The notes beneath the pieces are model-generated. The model was not told the DNA's origin, did not search any database, and worked only from the letters and a program-made list of their open reading frames with translations. Source: Microbacterium sp. Leaf159 (GTDB lineage: Bacteria; Actinomycetota; Actinomycetes; Actinomycetales; Microbacteriaceae). From it: a stretch of 64,000 nucleotides of DNA. Within the stretch, counting starts at the first letter, position 1. The number at the start of each line of letters is the position of its first letter. The stretch is taken from NCBI RefSeq assembly GCF_001423615.1, contig NZ_LMOU01000001.1, positions 509,306 to 573,305 of the forward strand, in the 5' to 3' direction. This document shows, one piece after another, positions 53,766-62,662 of this stretch. The translations under genes and the position numbers were made by a program.

Positions 53766-54878
53766 TCAGGCCGCTCCCACTCCGAACACCAGGCCGAGCA
53801 CGTACGTGATCGCCGCGGCTCCGAAGCCGATCGCGAGCTGCCGCAGGGCCCGACGCAAGGGCGGTCCGCCCGACAGGATCCCGACCATGGCGCCGGTGGT
53901 CAGCAGCGCGACCCCGACGAGAACCAGCGCGACGATGACGGCTGTAGCGCCGTCAAGACCGAAGATCCAGGGCAGCACAGGGATGATCGCACCGGAGGCG
54001 AACAGCAGGAAGCTCGAGATCGCCGCCGTCCAATCGCTGCCGACGATCTCATGGTCATCGCCCGCGTGGATGCTGACGGGACCCGTCGTGGTGCGTTCGA
54101 CGCCCGCTCGGGCCGCAGCGACGATGCGTCCCGCGCGGGCCAGGGCCTCTTCCTGGCCTATCCCCCGAGCGCGATACACGAGTGCCAGCTCGTTCTCGTC
54201 GATGTCGAGGTCAGCCGCGGATGCAGCGGCATCCTCGTTGGCTTCGGTGGCCGCGAGGAGCTCTCGCTGCGACCGCACGGAGACGAACTCTCCCGCTCCC
54301 ATCGACAGTGCGCCCGCGAGAAGCCCGGCGATCCCGCTGAAGAGCACGAATCCGGAGCTCACCCCGGTGGCCCCGATCCCGAGCACGAGGGCCAGGTTGC
54401 TGACCAGACCGTCGTTCGCGCCGAACACGGCCGCGCGGAACGACCCGGACAGCCGCCGCCTTCCTCGTGCGGCGAGGCCGCGCACGACCTCGTAGTGGAC
54501 CTTCTCGTCGGCGCGCATCGCGGGGGTCGCATACTGCTCCGAGTCGTACGGAGAGCGCGCCTCGGCATTCTGCGCGAGAGCCAGCACGAAGATCGATCCG
54601 AACCGACCGGCCATCCAGCCGAGGAGTCGGGAGCGGATGCCGGCTCGGGGCAGCCTCGAGGGCTCAGCGCCCAGCAGGTCGAGCCAGTGCTGCTCGTGGC
54701 GGCGCTCGGCGTCGGCGAGGCTGAGGAGGATCTCGCGCTCCTCACCGGTGCGTCGATGCGCGAGCCTCTGATAGACCGTGCCCTCGGCACGCTCCTCGAC
54801 GAGATAGCGCGCCCAACGGCGGCGGTCTGCGGCGGTGGGTTCTGCAGCGGCGGGCTCGGCGGCAGCGGGGGCTGTCAT
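53766..54878 (-). CDS. Er-VIT1 (MbfA-like) iron/manganese transporter
   Basis: A 370-aa fusion of a ferritin-like (erythrin) domain and a VIT1/CCC1 membrane domain. Residues 20-70 carry metal-type Glu/His residues (EERAEGTVYQRLAHRRTGEERE; DAERRHEQHW). The membrane domain at about 145-370 has five hydrophobic segments with the conserved FGANDGLVSNLALVLG and SMGAGEFVSVRSQRE. Such proteins export or store Fe2+/Mn2+. ATG 54878 has CAGGAG upstream. A TAGCGT hexamer on this strand near 54925-54930 gives a leader with a GCCCC/GGGGC hairpin. Confidence 0.9.
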   Translation of the reverse strand: MTAPAAAEPAAAEPTAADRRRWARYLVEERAEGTVYQRLAHRRTGEEREILLSLADAERRHEQHWLDLLGAEPSRLPRAGIRSRLLGWMAGRFGSIFVLALAQNAEARSPYDSEQYATPAMRADEKVHYEVVRGLAARGRRRLSGSFRAAVFGANDGLVSNLALVLGIGATGVSSGFVLFSGIAGLLAGALSMGAGEFVSVRSQRELLAATEANEDAAASAADLDIDENELALVYRARGIGQEEALARAGRIVAAARAGVERTTTGPVSIHAGDDHEIVGSDWTAAISSFLLFASGAIIPVLPWIFGLDGATAVIVALVLVGVALLTTGAMVGILSGGPPLRRALRQLAIGFGAAAITYVLGLVFGVGAA

Positions 54879-54988
54879 GACGTCTCCTGATCGACGGAGC
54901 CCCAAGCGGGGGCAACCGTTCAACGCTAGCTTCGGGTGACCTCGCCTACGGCACCGAGGCCGGGATTGCCAGCTTTTCGGGGTTCCGA

Positions 54989-55006
54989 ACCGGGCATTTT
55001 CCCGGT
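54989..55006. terminator. Possible terminator downstream of the DEAH helicase
   Basis: ACCGGG-CATTTT-CCCGGT: a 6-bp stem with an AT-rich loop, in the 205-bp gap between the helicase end and the transporter start. The gap otherwise holds the 15-bp repeats. Confidence 0.35.
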
Positions 55007-55078
55007 GTCGGACTGGTCGGTGCCGAGCCGGTCGGTGCCGAGCCGGTCGGTGTCGAACCGGTAGGCGCCGAACAGGGC
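55004..55078. repeat. Five tandem 15-bp repeats
   Basis: Units of GGTGCCGAGCCGGTC: 55004-55018, 55019-55033, 55034-55048, 55049-55063 and 55064-55078. Units 2 and 3 are identical; 1, 4 and 5 are diverged. They end 5 bp before the helicase stop codon. The unit length is a multiple of three. Confidence 0.85.
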
Positions 55079-55083
55079 CGGCG

Positions 55084-56826
55084 TCAGGTGCGGACGCGCT
55101 TGCGCAGCACTTCGATGCGCGACTGCAGCTGTGTGACCGTGGCCTGCGCGACGGCGGGGCCGCCGCAGATGCGTCGCAGCTCGGCGTGGACAGACCCGTG
55201 CGGCTCGCCCTTCTGCCGGGCGTACAGTCCCACGAGACTGTTCAACAGCTGTCGCTGTTCGCGCAGCGTGCGGTGCAGGGGTGCGGGCAGCGTCGTGGTC
55301 TCGGTGGGTCCTGCCTCGGCCTCGCGGACCTCTCGCAGGCGCGACTGCCGCGCCTGGCGTTGCATGAGCAGCTCGTGCACGTGCTCGGGCTCGAGGAGTC
55401 CGGGGAATCCGATGAACTCCTCCTCCTCGGGCGTTCCCGGTTCGGCGAGCTGACCGAACTCCTGTCCCTCGAACACGACGCGGTCGAAATGCGCCACCGA
55501 CGACAGTGCCTGATAGCTGAACTCCTGGGTCAGCGCGTCTGAGGTCTCCTCTTCGCGGTTCGCGGCATCGAGCAGCGAGTCCTCGAGGCCGTCGTCATCC
55601 TTCGACTGCCGGTCGAGCGCATGCTCGCGCTGCTTGTCCATCTCGTTCGCGAGCCCCATGAGCACCGGGACCTGGGGCAGGAACACACTCGCGGCCTCGC
55701 CGCGGCGCCGGGCACGTACGAAGCGCCCGATCGCCTGGGCGAAGAAGAGCGGAGTCGAGGATGAGGTCGCGTAGACACCGACCGCGAGGCGAGGGACGTC
55801 GACGCCCTCGGACACCATGCGCACCGCGACCATCCAGCGATCCTCGCTGGCGCTGAACTTCTCGATGCGCTCCGATGCGGTGGCATCGTCCGACAGCACC
55901 ACGGTGGGGCGCTGGCCGGTGATGCTGTGCAGGATCTTGGCGTACGCGCGGGCGACGGTCTGATCCGTGGCGAGGACCAGGCCCCCGGCATCCGGCACAT
56001 GGTTGCGGATCTCGGTGAGGCGGCGGTCGGCGGCGGACAGCACGGCAGGCATCCACTCACCCTCGGGGTCGAGCGCCGTGCGCCAGGCCTGCGACGTGAC
56101 GTCTTTGGTGTTGTCCTGCCCGAGATGGGTCTCGAGCTCATCGCCGGTGCTCGTGCGCCAGCGCATCTTGCCCGCGTACATGTGGAAGAGCACGGGTCGG
56201 ACGACACCGTCGGCGAGGGCGCGGCCGTAGCCGTAGTTGTAGTCGGTGCGGGAGATCCGCGCCCCGGATTCGTCAGGGTGGTACTCGACGAACGGGATGG
56301 GTGCGGTGTCGCTGCGGAACGGGGTGCCCGAGAGGAGCAGACGCCGTTTCGCCGGCCCGTAGGCATCGCGGATCGCGTCGCCCCAGCTGAGCGCGTCGCC
56401 GCCGTGGTGCACCTCGTCGAGGACCACGAGCGTCTTGGCATCCTCGGTGAGATGTCGGTGAACCGACGACTTCGCGGCGACCTGGGCGTACGTGACGACG
56501 GCGCCGTGATAGTGCCGGGCCGGCGCCCAGTCGCTGTTGCGGAACCGGGGGTCGAGTCGGATGTGCACGCGTGCCGCGGCATCGGCCCATTGCGTCTTGA
56601 GGTGCTCTGTGGGCGCGACCACGATGATGCGGTCGACCTCGCCCATGCGCATGAGCTCGACCGCGAGGGTGAGGGCGAACGTCGTCTTTCCGGCGCCGGG
56701 TGTCGCGGCCACGAGGAAGTCGCGCTGGTCTGCCTGGAAGTACTGCTCGAGCGCCTCCTGCTGCCACGCGCGCAGCTTGTTGGCGGTGCCCCAGGGGGCG
56801 CGCTGTGGGAAGGACGGAGAGAGCAT
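55084..56826 (-). CDS. DEAH-box helicase, restriction-type-III-like SF2 family
   Basis: A 580-aa superfamily 2 helicase. Walker A is ATPGAGKT with Lys47; motif II is DEVH at 137-140 followed by HGGDA; motif III is LLLSGTPFRSD. Domain 2 contains SEGVDVPRLAVGV and the arginine finger AIGRFVRARRRGE. The C-terminal 150 residues are helical and acidic. The DNA or RNA target is unknown. ATG 56826 follows TATCGT by 7 nt; the in-frame codons further up lack a signal. Confidence 0.9.
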   Translation of the reverse strand: MLSPSFPQRAPWGTANKLRAWQQEALEQYFQADQRDFLVAATPGAGKTTFALTLAVELMRMGEVDRIIVVAPTEHLKTQWADAAARVHIRLDPRFRNSDWAPARHYHGAVVTYAQVAAKSSVHRHLTEDAKTLVVLDEVHHGGDALSWGDAIRDAYGPAKRRLLLSGTPFRSDTAPIPFVEYHPDESGARISRTDYNYGYGRALADGVVRPVLFHMYAGKMRWRTSTGDELETHLGQDNTKDVTSQAWRTALDPEGEWMPAVLSAADRRLTEIRNHVPDAGGLVLATDQTVARAYAKILHSITGQRPTVVLSDDATASERIEKFSASEDRWMVAVRMVSEGVDVPRLAVGVYATSSSTPLFFAQAIGRFVRARRRGEAASVFLPQVPVLMGLANEMDKQREHALDRQSKDDDGLEDSLLDAANREEETSDALTQEFSYQALSSVAHFDRVVFEGQEFGQLAEPGTPEEEEFIGFPGLLEPEHVHELLMQRQARQSRLREVREAEAGPTETTTLPAPLHRTLREQRQLLNSLVGLYARQKGEPHGSVHAELRRICGGPAVAQATVTQLQSRIEVLRKRVRT

Positions 56827-56833
56827 CGAGACA

Positions 56834-56839
56834 ACGATA
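56834..56839 (-). promoter_or_regulatory. -10 element of the DEAH helicase gene
   Basis: TATCGT on the minus strand, 7-nt spacer, ATG 56826. Confidence 0.5.
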
Positions 56840-56913
56840 ATCGCTGCCGCCGACACTCGGCACGCTCGCGGCCTCCCCCGCGCGCGTCCTCGCCGCGGAT
56901 GCTCGCACCCGAG

Positions 56914-56919
56914 TAGGCT
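56914..56919 (+). promoter_or_regulatory. -10 element of SGNH hydrolase copy 2
   Basis: TAGGCT; transcription would start near 56926 and give a leader of about 49 nt with GAAGGAGAG before ATG 56975. Confidence 0.45.
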
Positions 56920-56974
56920 CGGTCACTGCGCAGCCGCCATCGATGTGCTGCGTCCGTTCGCGAAGGAGAGCTGG

Positions 56975-57802
56975 ATGACAGACCAGGATTCGACCCGGAC
57001 CCCGCATCTCGACAACGAGAGCGCGCACCCGTGGCGACGTTTCGTCGCGATCGGCGATTCGTTCACCGAGGGCATCGGGGACCCCGACCCCTCGCACCCC
57101 GGGAATCATCGCGGCTGGGCTGATCGGGTCGCCGAGGTTCTGTCGCGGCAGGTCGACGACTTCGCGTACGCGAACCTCGCGGTGCGCGGCAAGCTCATCG
57201 CCCAGATCGTTCGCGACCAGATCGAACGGGCGATCGATCTGCACCCTGATCTCATCTCGATCTGCGCCGGCGGGAACGACGTGATACGCCCCGGCACTGA
57301 TCCGGATGCCATCGCCGTGCAGCTCGAGGATGCCGTCGCGCGGCTCTCCTCCACCGGTGCGGCCGTGCTGCTCTTCACCGGCGTCGATACGGCGTTCACC
57401 CCCGTCTTCCGCGCCTTCCGCGGCAAGGTCGCGATCTACAACGAGAACATCCGAGCGATCGCCGAGCGCCACGACTGCATCGTCGCGGACCAGTGGGCGC
57501 TCAAGGTCGTGCAGGACATGCGCTTCTTCGACGATGACCGACTGCATTACAACCCGCTCGGGCATCACGAGATCGCGAGGATGGCACTCCGCGCCCTCAA
57601 CGTCCCCAACGATCTCGAATCGATGCAGCCGGAGGCGCTGCCTATCCGCACCTGGCGCGAGGCACGCTCCGAGGATCTGGGTTGGGCGCGCGAGCACCTC
57701 GTTCCCTGGGTCCTGCGACGTCTGCGCCACGAGTCCTCGGGCGATCACATCATGGCGAAGCGTCCGGAGCCGTCGCCGGTCGTGTTCCCCGGCCTCGACT
57801 GA
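56975..57802 (+). CDS. SGNH/GDSL hydrolase (copy 2)
   Basis: A 275-aa SGNH-fold esterase, paralogous to the protein at 23323-24081. Block I is VAIGDSFTEGIGD (Ser near residue 27), block II YANLAVRGKL, block III CAGGNDVIRP and block V DDRLHYNPLGHH. Both copies share the YANLA.RGKL oxyanion block and a C-terminal segment with PWV followed by basic residues. No signal peptide is visible. ATG 56975 has GAAGGAGAG eight nt upstream; earlier in-frame codons overlap the divergent promoter region. Confidence 0.9.
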   Translation: MTDQDSTRTPHLDNESAHPWRRFVAIGDSFTEGIGDPDPSHPGNHRGWADRVAEVLSRQVDDFAYANLAVRGKLIAQIVRDQIERAIDLHPDLISICAGGNDVIRPGTDPDAIAVQLEDAVARLSSTGAAVLLFTGVDTAFTPVFRAFRGKVAIYNENIRAIAERHDCIVADQWALKVVQDMRFFDDDRLHYNPLGHHEIARMALRALNVPNDLESMQPEALPIRTWREARSEDLGWAREHLVPWVLRRLRHESSGDHIMAKRPEPSPVVFPGLD

Positions 57803-57818
57803 CGGCCCCGCTCGGGAG

Positions 57819-58622
57819 TCAGCCCGACGTGAGCGCCCACAGAGCCACCGCCGCGGCCGACGCGACGTTCAGAGAGTCCACGCCGCCGGACATGGGGATG
57901 GTCACGACCGTGTCTGCGATCTCGAGGGCAGTGCGGGAGAGCCCGTCGCCTTCCGCTCCCATCACGACCGCGACCCGTTCAGGGCGATCGGCGACATAGG
58001 CATCGAGCGTCACGGCATCATCGCGCAGAGCGAGAGCTGCGACATCGAACTTCGCCGCGTGCAGGTCCGAGACCGCCGACTCCCAGTCCGTGATGCGGGT
58101 CCACGGCACCTGGAACACGGTTCCCATGCTGACGCGCACGCTGCGTCGGTACAGCGGGTCCGCTCCCCCGGGCGACACCAGCACCGCGTCCGCGCCGAGC
58201 CCGGCCGCCGCCCGGAATGCCGCGCCGACGTTGGTGTGATCTCCGACGTTCTCGAGGATCAGCACGAGCGTCGCGCCGTCGATCACCTCACGAACGGTCG
58301 GCAACTCAGGCCGATGCATCGATGCGATCGTGCCGCGATGCACGGCGAAACCGGTGACCGCTTCGGCCACCGCGTCGGGGACCACGTACACCGGCACGTC
58401 GAGATCGCCGACGATCGCTCTGATGTCGTCCACGCGGCGTTCCTGCACGAGGACGGATCGCGGACGGTGACCTGCGGCGACGGCGCGTGCGATCACCTTG
58501 GTCGATTCGGCGATGTACAGCCCGCCGGCGGGGTCGCTCACGGTGCGGAGCGCCGTGTCGGTGAGCGCTCGGTAGTCGTCGAGTCGTCGATCGTCCGGAT
58601 TCGTCACGCGCAGCAGTTCCAC
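57819..58622 (-). CDS. SpoU/TrmH-family RNA 2'-O-methyltransferase
   Basis: A 267-aa SPOUT methyltransferase acting on rRNA or tRNA ribose. An N-terminal L30-like substrate-binding part is at about 1-95. The catalytic knot has VLILENVGDHTNVGAAFRAA (motif 1), RVAVVMGAEGDGLS (motif 2) and VTIPMSGGVDSLNVASAAAV (motif 3). The target nucleotide is not known. GTG 58622 follows CAGACT by 7 nt, a one-base variant of the leaderless -10. Confidence 0.92.
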   Translation of the reverse strand: MELLRVTNPDDRRLDDYRALTDTALRTVSDPAGGLYIAESTKVIARAVAAGHRPRSVLVQERRVDDIRAIVGDLDVPVYVVPDAVAEAVTGFAVHRGTIASMHRPELPTVREVIDGATLVLILENVGDHTNVGAAFRAAAGLGADAVLVSPGGADPLYRRSVRVSMGTVFQVPWTRITDWESAVSDLHAAKFDVAALALRDDAVTLDAYVADRPERVAVVMGAEGDGLSRTALEIADTVVTIPMSGGVDSLNVASAAAVALWALTSG

Positions 58623-58695
58623 GCGCCCCAGTCTGCCATCGCTCCGCCCGGCCGCCTCGCGGTCGGCGGCGAAGCCTCGGTCGCGCCGCACGCCG

Positions 58696-58701
58696 TAGAC
58701 T
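58696..58701 (+). promoter_or_regulatory. -10 element of the sirtuin gene
   Basis: TAGACT 16 nt before GTG 58718, with AGGAGGAGG between. Confidence 0.5.
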
Positions 58702-58717
58702 CGCAGGAGGAGGTCCT

Positions 58718-59557
58718 GTGAGCGCATCGAGTCCGGTCGAGCTGTCGGCCACCGTCGCTCGCACCGCCGAACTCCTTCGCGGACGGAAGATCGCACTGCT
58801 CACCGGAGCGGGAATCTCGACGGATTCCGGGATCCCCGCCTATCGCGGCGAAGGCTCGCGCAACCGGTCCGACCCGATGACCATCCAACGGTATCTCGCT
58901 GACGAAGCCGCTCGGCGTCGCTACTGGGTCGGTGGGCACCTCGGATGGCGCGCGTTCGCCAGGGCGGAGCCGAATCCCGGTCATCTCTCGCTCGCCGCGA
59001 TGGAGTCGTCGGGCCTGGTCAGCGGGGTCATCACGCAGAACGTCGACGGCCTGCATCTGCGCGCAGGCAGCTCGCACGTCATCGAGGTGCACGGCACGAT
59101 GCGCAGGGTGCTCTGCCTGAAGTGCGGCCAGGTGTTCGACCGTCGCGACATCGCTGTGCAGATCGAAGAGCGCAATCCGTGGATCTCGGTGCCCGAGAAC
59201 GTCGCGCTGGCGCCGGACGGCGACGTGCTGCCCGAGAGCACCGACGGCTTCATCGTCCCGGTCTGCACAGTGTGCGCGGGGATGCTGAAACCGGATGTCG
59301 TGTTCTTCGGCGAGTACGTCCCTCAGGATCGCTTCAAGGCCGCGGAATCGCTGCTCCGTGCGAGTGACGCGATGATCGTCGCCGGTTCCTCTCTCGTCGT
59401 GAACTCCGGGGTGCGGCTGGTCGAGCGCGCGCGCCGCCGCAGCATCCCCCTCATCATCATCAACCGCGAGCCGACGCGCGCGGATGTCTGGGCCGATGTC
59501 ACCATCGCCGCGGGCACCAGCGACGTGCTCCCCGCCATCCAGGAGCTTCTCGAATGA
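58718..59557 (+). CDS. NAD-dependent protein deacylase, Sir2 family
   Basis: A 279-aa sirtuin that removes acyl groups from lysines with NAD. The NAD-binding motif is GAGISTDSGIPAYRG (30-44), the QNVD motif is at 107-110, and the catalytic His is His125 (EVHGTM). The zinc ligands are Cys133, Cys136, Cys183 and Cys186, followed by KPDVVFFGE. Substrate could be acetyl-CoA synthetase or other proteins; not shown. GTG 58718 has AGGAGG upstream. Its stop overlaps the phosphatase start (ATGA). Confidence 0.95.
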   Translation: MSASSPVELSATVARTAELLRGRKIALLTGAGISTDSGIPAYRGEGSRNRSDPMTIQRYLADEAARRRYWVGGHLGWRAFARAEPNPGHLSLAAMESSGLVSGVITQNVDGLHLRAGSSHVIEVHGTMRRVLCLKCGQVFDRRDIAVQIEERNPWISVPENVALAPDGDVLPESTDGFIVPVCTVCAGMLKPDVVFFGEYVPQDRFKAAESLLRASDAMIVAGSSLVVNSGVRLVERARRRSIPLIIINREPTRADVWADVTIAAGTSDVLPAIQELLE

Positions 59558-60141
59558 CCCTGCTCACCCTCGTACGCCACGGCCAGACCGACTGGAACCT
59601 CGCTCGACGCATCCAGGGTGCAACCGACATCCCGCTGAACGAGACAGGTCGCGCCGATGCGCGGACAGCCGCGGACCGTCTCGAGGGGAGCACGCACCAC
59701 GCGATCTACAGCAGTCCGCTTCTGCGGGCGCGGGAGACCGCCGAGATCATCGCGGCCCGGCTCGGACTCGGCGCGCCCGTGCTCGTGCCGGACATCCGGG
59801 AGCGCGAGTTCGGAGAAGGCGAGGGCATGCTCGTCTCCGAGTACATGAAGACCTACGGGGACTGGCTGGCGCCGGTGCCGGGCGCAGAGACGCTCGACGA
59901 GGTGGCCGTACGGGCGATGGATGCTCTGGACGAGATCGCCCGTGATTCTCGTCGACGCTCGACACCTGTCGCCGAATCCGTGATCGTCGTGGCTCACGGC
60001 GGCGTGATCCGGTCGCTCATCTCGCATGTGTCCGGTGGCACCTTGCCCCACGCCGGCGACCCGATCGTCAACGGATCCGCGCACCGCTTCGAGGTGTCGC
60101 CCGGGGTGTTGCGCCTGCTGGATCAGTCCGTCCTCATCTGA
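59554..60141 (+). CDS. Histidine phosphatase / phosphoglycerate-mutase-like
   Basis: A 195-aa branch-1 histidine phosphatase. The catalytic His9 is in LVRHGQTDWN; other pocket residues are in YSSPLLRARETAE, the acid EREFGEGEG, and the second His in VVAHGGVIRSL near residue 150. Small phosphate ester substrate unknown. ATG 59554 overlaps the sirtuin stop in ATGA, so the two are co-translated. Confidence 0.92.
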   Translation: MTLLTLVRHGQTDWNLARRIQGATDIPLNETGRADARTAADRLEGSTHHAIYSSPLLRARETAEIIAARLGLGAPVLVPDIREREFGEGEGMLVSEYMKTYGDWLAPVPGAETLDEVAVRAMDALDEIARDSRRRSTPVAESVIVVAHGGVIRSLISHVSGGTLPHAGDPIVNGSAHRFEVSPGVLRLLDQSVLI

Positions 60142-60177
60142 CTCGCTGGCCGAGGGCGACTTCAGGCTCCGAGCCGC

Positions 60178-60984
60178 TCAGCGCGCTCGAGAGATCAGCG
60201 AACGAGCATGCCGGAGGACCGGTTCATCGATCATCCGTCCTTGGAAGCGGAAGACGCCGCGCTCGGACTCTGCCGCGAGGAGCACGGCTCGCGCCCAATC
60301 GAGAGCATCCGCTGCGGGTGCGTAGGCGTCTCGGATCACCGCCACCTGGCTCGGGTGGATGCAGGCGGTCGCCGCGAAGCCCGACGCCGACGCGTCGATG
60401 GCCTCCGTCTTCTGCCCGGCGATGTCATCGATGTCGATGTGCACCGCATCGATCGCACCCTTGCCGTGCGCGCCGGCTTCCAGAAGCACCCGAGACCGTG
60501 CATAGCGAGCGAGGTCGCGATAGCCGCCGGTCGGCAGACGGCTGGACGTCCCGCCGAGAGACGCCACCAGATCCTCGGCGCCCCACATCATCGCGACGAT
60601 CTGCGGATGCGCCGCGATCCGGTCGGCTGCCTGCACGCCTCTTGCCGTCTCGCACAGCGCGATCAGCGAGAACCTCTCGTCGAAGGCGCTGAGGCTCTCG
60701 GGGCTCTCGGTCTTGGCGACCATGACGGTGCGGAAGTCCGTCTGGGAGAGCGTGGACAGATCCGAGCCGAACCCTTCGGACCCTGGCGGGTTGACCCGCA
60801 CGATCACCCGATCGGGATCGAGGTCTGCCTCGATGAGATGGCCCCGAGCGGCCGCCTTCGCGTCGGGGAGCACGGCGTCCTCGAGGTCGAGGATGACGGC
60901 ATCCGCCTTATCGAGCGCCCCGCGGAAGCGCTCAGGGCGATCAGCCGGACAGAACAGCAGTGCCGGTCCTAGTTCGAAGGTCAT
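60178..60984 (-). CDS. HpcH/HpaI aldolase-family CitE-like acyl-CoA lyase
   Basis: A 268-aa TIM-barrel lyase. Landmarks are LLFCPADRPERFRGAL, DAVILDLEDAV with metal-type acids, VIVRVNPPGSEGF, the Glu in LIALCETARGV, MMWGAEDLVASLG, and the terminal CIHPSQVAVI. It is last in an accA-acyl-CoA dehydrogenase-maoC-citE operon. The M. tuberculosis counterpart in the same place (Rv2498c) is a beta-hydroxyacyl-CoA lyase of leucine breakdown, which would suit this one; by context only. ATG 60984 overlaps the maoC stop. Confidence 0.9.
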   Translation of the reverse strand: MTFELGPALLFCPADRPERFRGALDKADAVILDLEDAVLPDAKAAARGHLIEADLDPDRVIVRVNPPGSEGFGSDLSTLSQTDFRTVMVAKTESPESLSAFDERFSLIALCETARGVQAADRIAAHPQIVAMMWGAEDLVASLGGTSSRLPTGGYRDLARYARSRVLLEAGAHGKGAIDAVHIDIDDIAGQKTEAIDASASGFAATACIHPSQVAVIRDAYAPAADALDWARAVLLAAESERGVFRFQGRMIDEPVLRHARSLISRAR

Positions 60985-61469
60985 CGGTCTCCCCCATCGG
61001 GCAGGCAGTACACGAGCACCGAACGCGTGGCCGTGGCGACGACCGTCTCGTCCTGGTTGCGTCCGGTGTGGGCGATGGTCACGATCCCCTGTCCGGGACG
61101 CGAGGCCGAGAGACGCTTCTCGGTGATCACGCTCTCTGTGTAGAGAGTGTCGCCTGCGAACATCGGGTGCGGGAATGCGACGTCGCCGAAGCCGAGCTGC
61201 GCGACGAGCGTTCCCTGCGTCAGCTGGGCCACGGATGCACCGACCATCGTCGACAGCGTCCACATCGAGTTGATCAGGCGAGCGCCGAAGGGCTGCTGCG
61301 CGTCAGCGAACGCCGCATCGAGATGCAGCGCCTGCGTGTTCATCGTGAGCGTCGTGAAGAGCACGTTGTCGGCTTCGGTGGCGGTCCTCCCGGGTCGATG
61401 GAGATACCGGGCATCCACGTCGAACTCCTCGAAGTAGAGCCCCCGCTGGACGATGTCGTGTGCGCTCAC
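60981..61469 (-). CDS. MaoC-family enoyl-CoA hydratase/dehydratase
   Basis: A 162-aa hotdog-fold hydratase. It begins IVQRGLYFEEFDVDARYLHRPG, continues with TTLTMNTQALHLDAAFA holding the catalytic-type Asp/His region, then FGDVAFPHPMFAGDTLYTES, and ends with the strand IVTIAHTGRNQDETVV. It would hydrate an enoyl-CoA in the branched-chain pathway. GTG 61469 is used; no better in-frame start lies in the 41-bp gap to the dehydrogenase gene. Confidence 0.9.
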   Translation of the reverse strand: MSAHDIVQRGLYFEEFDVDARYLHRPGRTATEADNVLFTTLTMNTQALHLDAAFADAQQPFGARLINSMWTLSTMVGASVAQLTQGTLVAQLGFGDVAFPHPMFAGDTLYTESVITEKRLSASRPGQGIVTIAHTGRNQDETVVATATRSVLVYCLPDGGDR

Positions 61470-61510
61470 TTCGGCTCCCTCGGTCGATCGGAACGTCGCA
61501 TGCTGCCACG

Positions 61511-62658
61511 CTACCCGGCGAGTCCGAGCGCCCGCGCGATCACCAGGAGCTGGACCTCGGTCGTACCCTCGCCGATCTCGAGGATCTTGGAGTCGCGGTA
61601 GTGACGAGCCACCGGGAACTCGTTCATGAACCCGTTGCCTCCGAAGATCTGGGTCGCATCCCTGGCGTTGTCCATGGCTGCCTCCCCCGCGACGAGCTTG
61701 GCGATCGCCGCCTGCTCGGCGAACGGCCGTCCCTCGTCGCGCAGCCTCGCCGCGTGATGCCAGGCGAGCCGGGCCGTGTGCACCCGAGCGCGCATCCGGG
61801 CCAGAGTGAACTGGGCGTTCTGACGGGTGCTGAGCGCACTTCCGAAGATCGTGCGGCTCTTCGCATAGTCCACGGAAGCCTCGAGGCAACCCTCTGCAGC
61901 GCCGGTCGACAGCGCCGCGATCGCGATGCGCCCCTCGTCCAGGATGCTCAGGAAGTTGCGGAAGCCGCTCCCCCGCCCTCCGAGGAGGTTCGCCGCCGGT
62001 ACGCGCACACCGTCGAAGGTCAGCGGATGCGTGTCGGAGGCGTTCCATCCGACCTTGTCGTACGGCGCCTCCACCGTGAAACCCTGGGTGCCGTTCGGGA
62101 CGATGATCGTGGAGATCTCCTTGCGCCCGCCCTCGCTCCCCGTGACGGCGGTGACTGTGACGAATCGGGTGATGGGGGTCCCGGAGTTCGTGATGAACTG
62201 CTTCGACCCGTCGATCACCCACTCGTCACCGTCGAGGCGGGCCGTCGTGCGGGTCGCCCCCGCATCGCTGCCGGCCTCGGGCTCGGTCAGCCCGAATCCC
62301 GCGAGAGCGCGACCGGCGAGCAGATCCGGGAGCAGCTCCTGTTTCTGCTCCTCGGTTCCGAATCGGAACACCGGCATCGCCCCGAGACTCACTCCCGCCT
62401 CGAGAGTGATCGCGATCGACTGATCGACGCGACCGAGAGCCTCGATCGCGATGCCCAGGGCCATGTAGTCGCCGCCCTGTCCGCCGTGCTCCTCGGGGAA
62501 GGGCAAGCCGAACATCCCGAGATCGCCCATCTGTCCCACGACGTCCATCGAGAGCGTGTGCGTGCGGTCGGCCTCGTACGACTGCGGCGCGACGACGCTG
62601 TCAGCGAAGTCGCGCACCATCGCGGCGAGCTCGCGCTCCTCGTCGTTCAGATCTTCCA

Positions 62659-62662
<4 letters not shown>
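61511..62662 (-). CDS. Acyl-CoA dehydrogenase (isovaleryl-CoA type by context)
   Basis: A 383-aa FAD flavoprotein that makes 2,3-enoyl-CoA. Family motifs are AGFGLTEPEAGSDAG (about 137-151), the FAD/helix region GGRGSGFRNFLSILDEGRI, YAKSRTIFGSAL, and QIFGGNGFMNEFPVARHYRDSKI near the C-terminus. Neighbouring biotin carboxylase, MaoC and CitE genes point to leucine/isovalerate catabolism; chain specificity is inferred. ATG 62662 overlaps the upstream stop in ATGA and has GGAGGAG. Confidence 0.93.
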
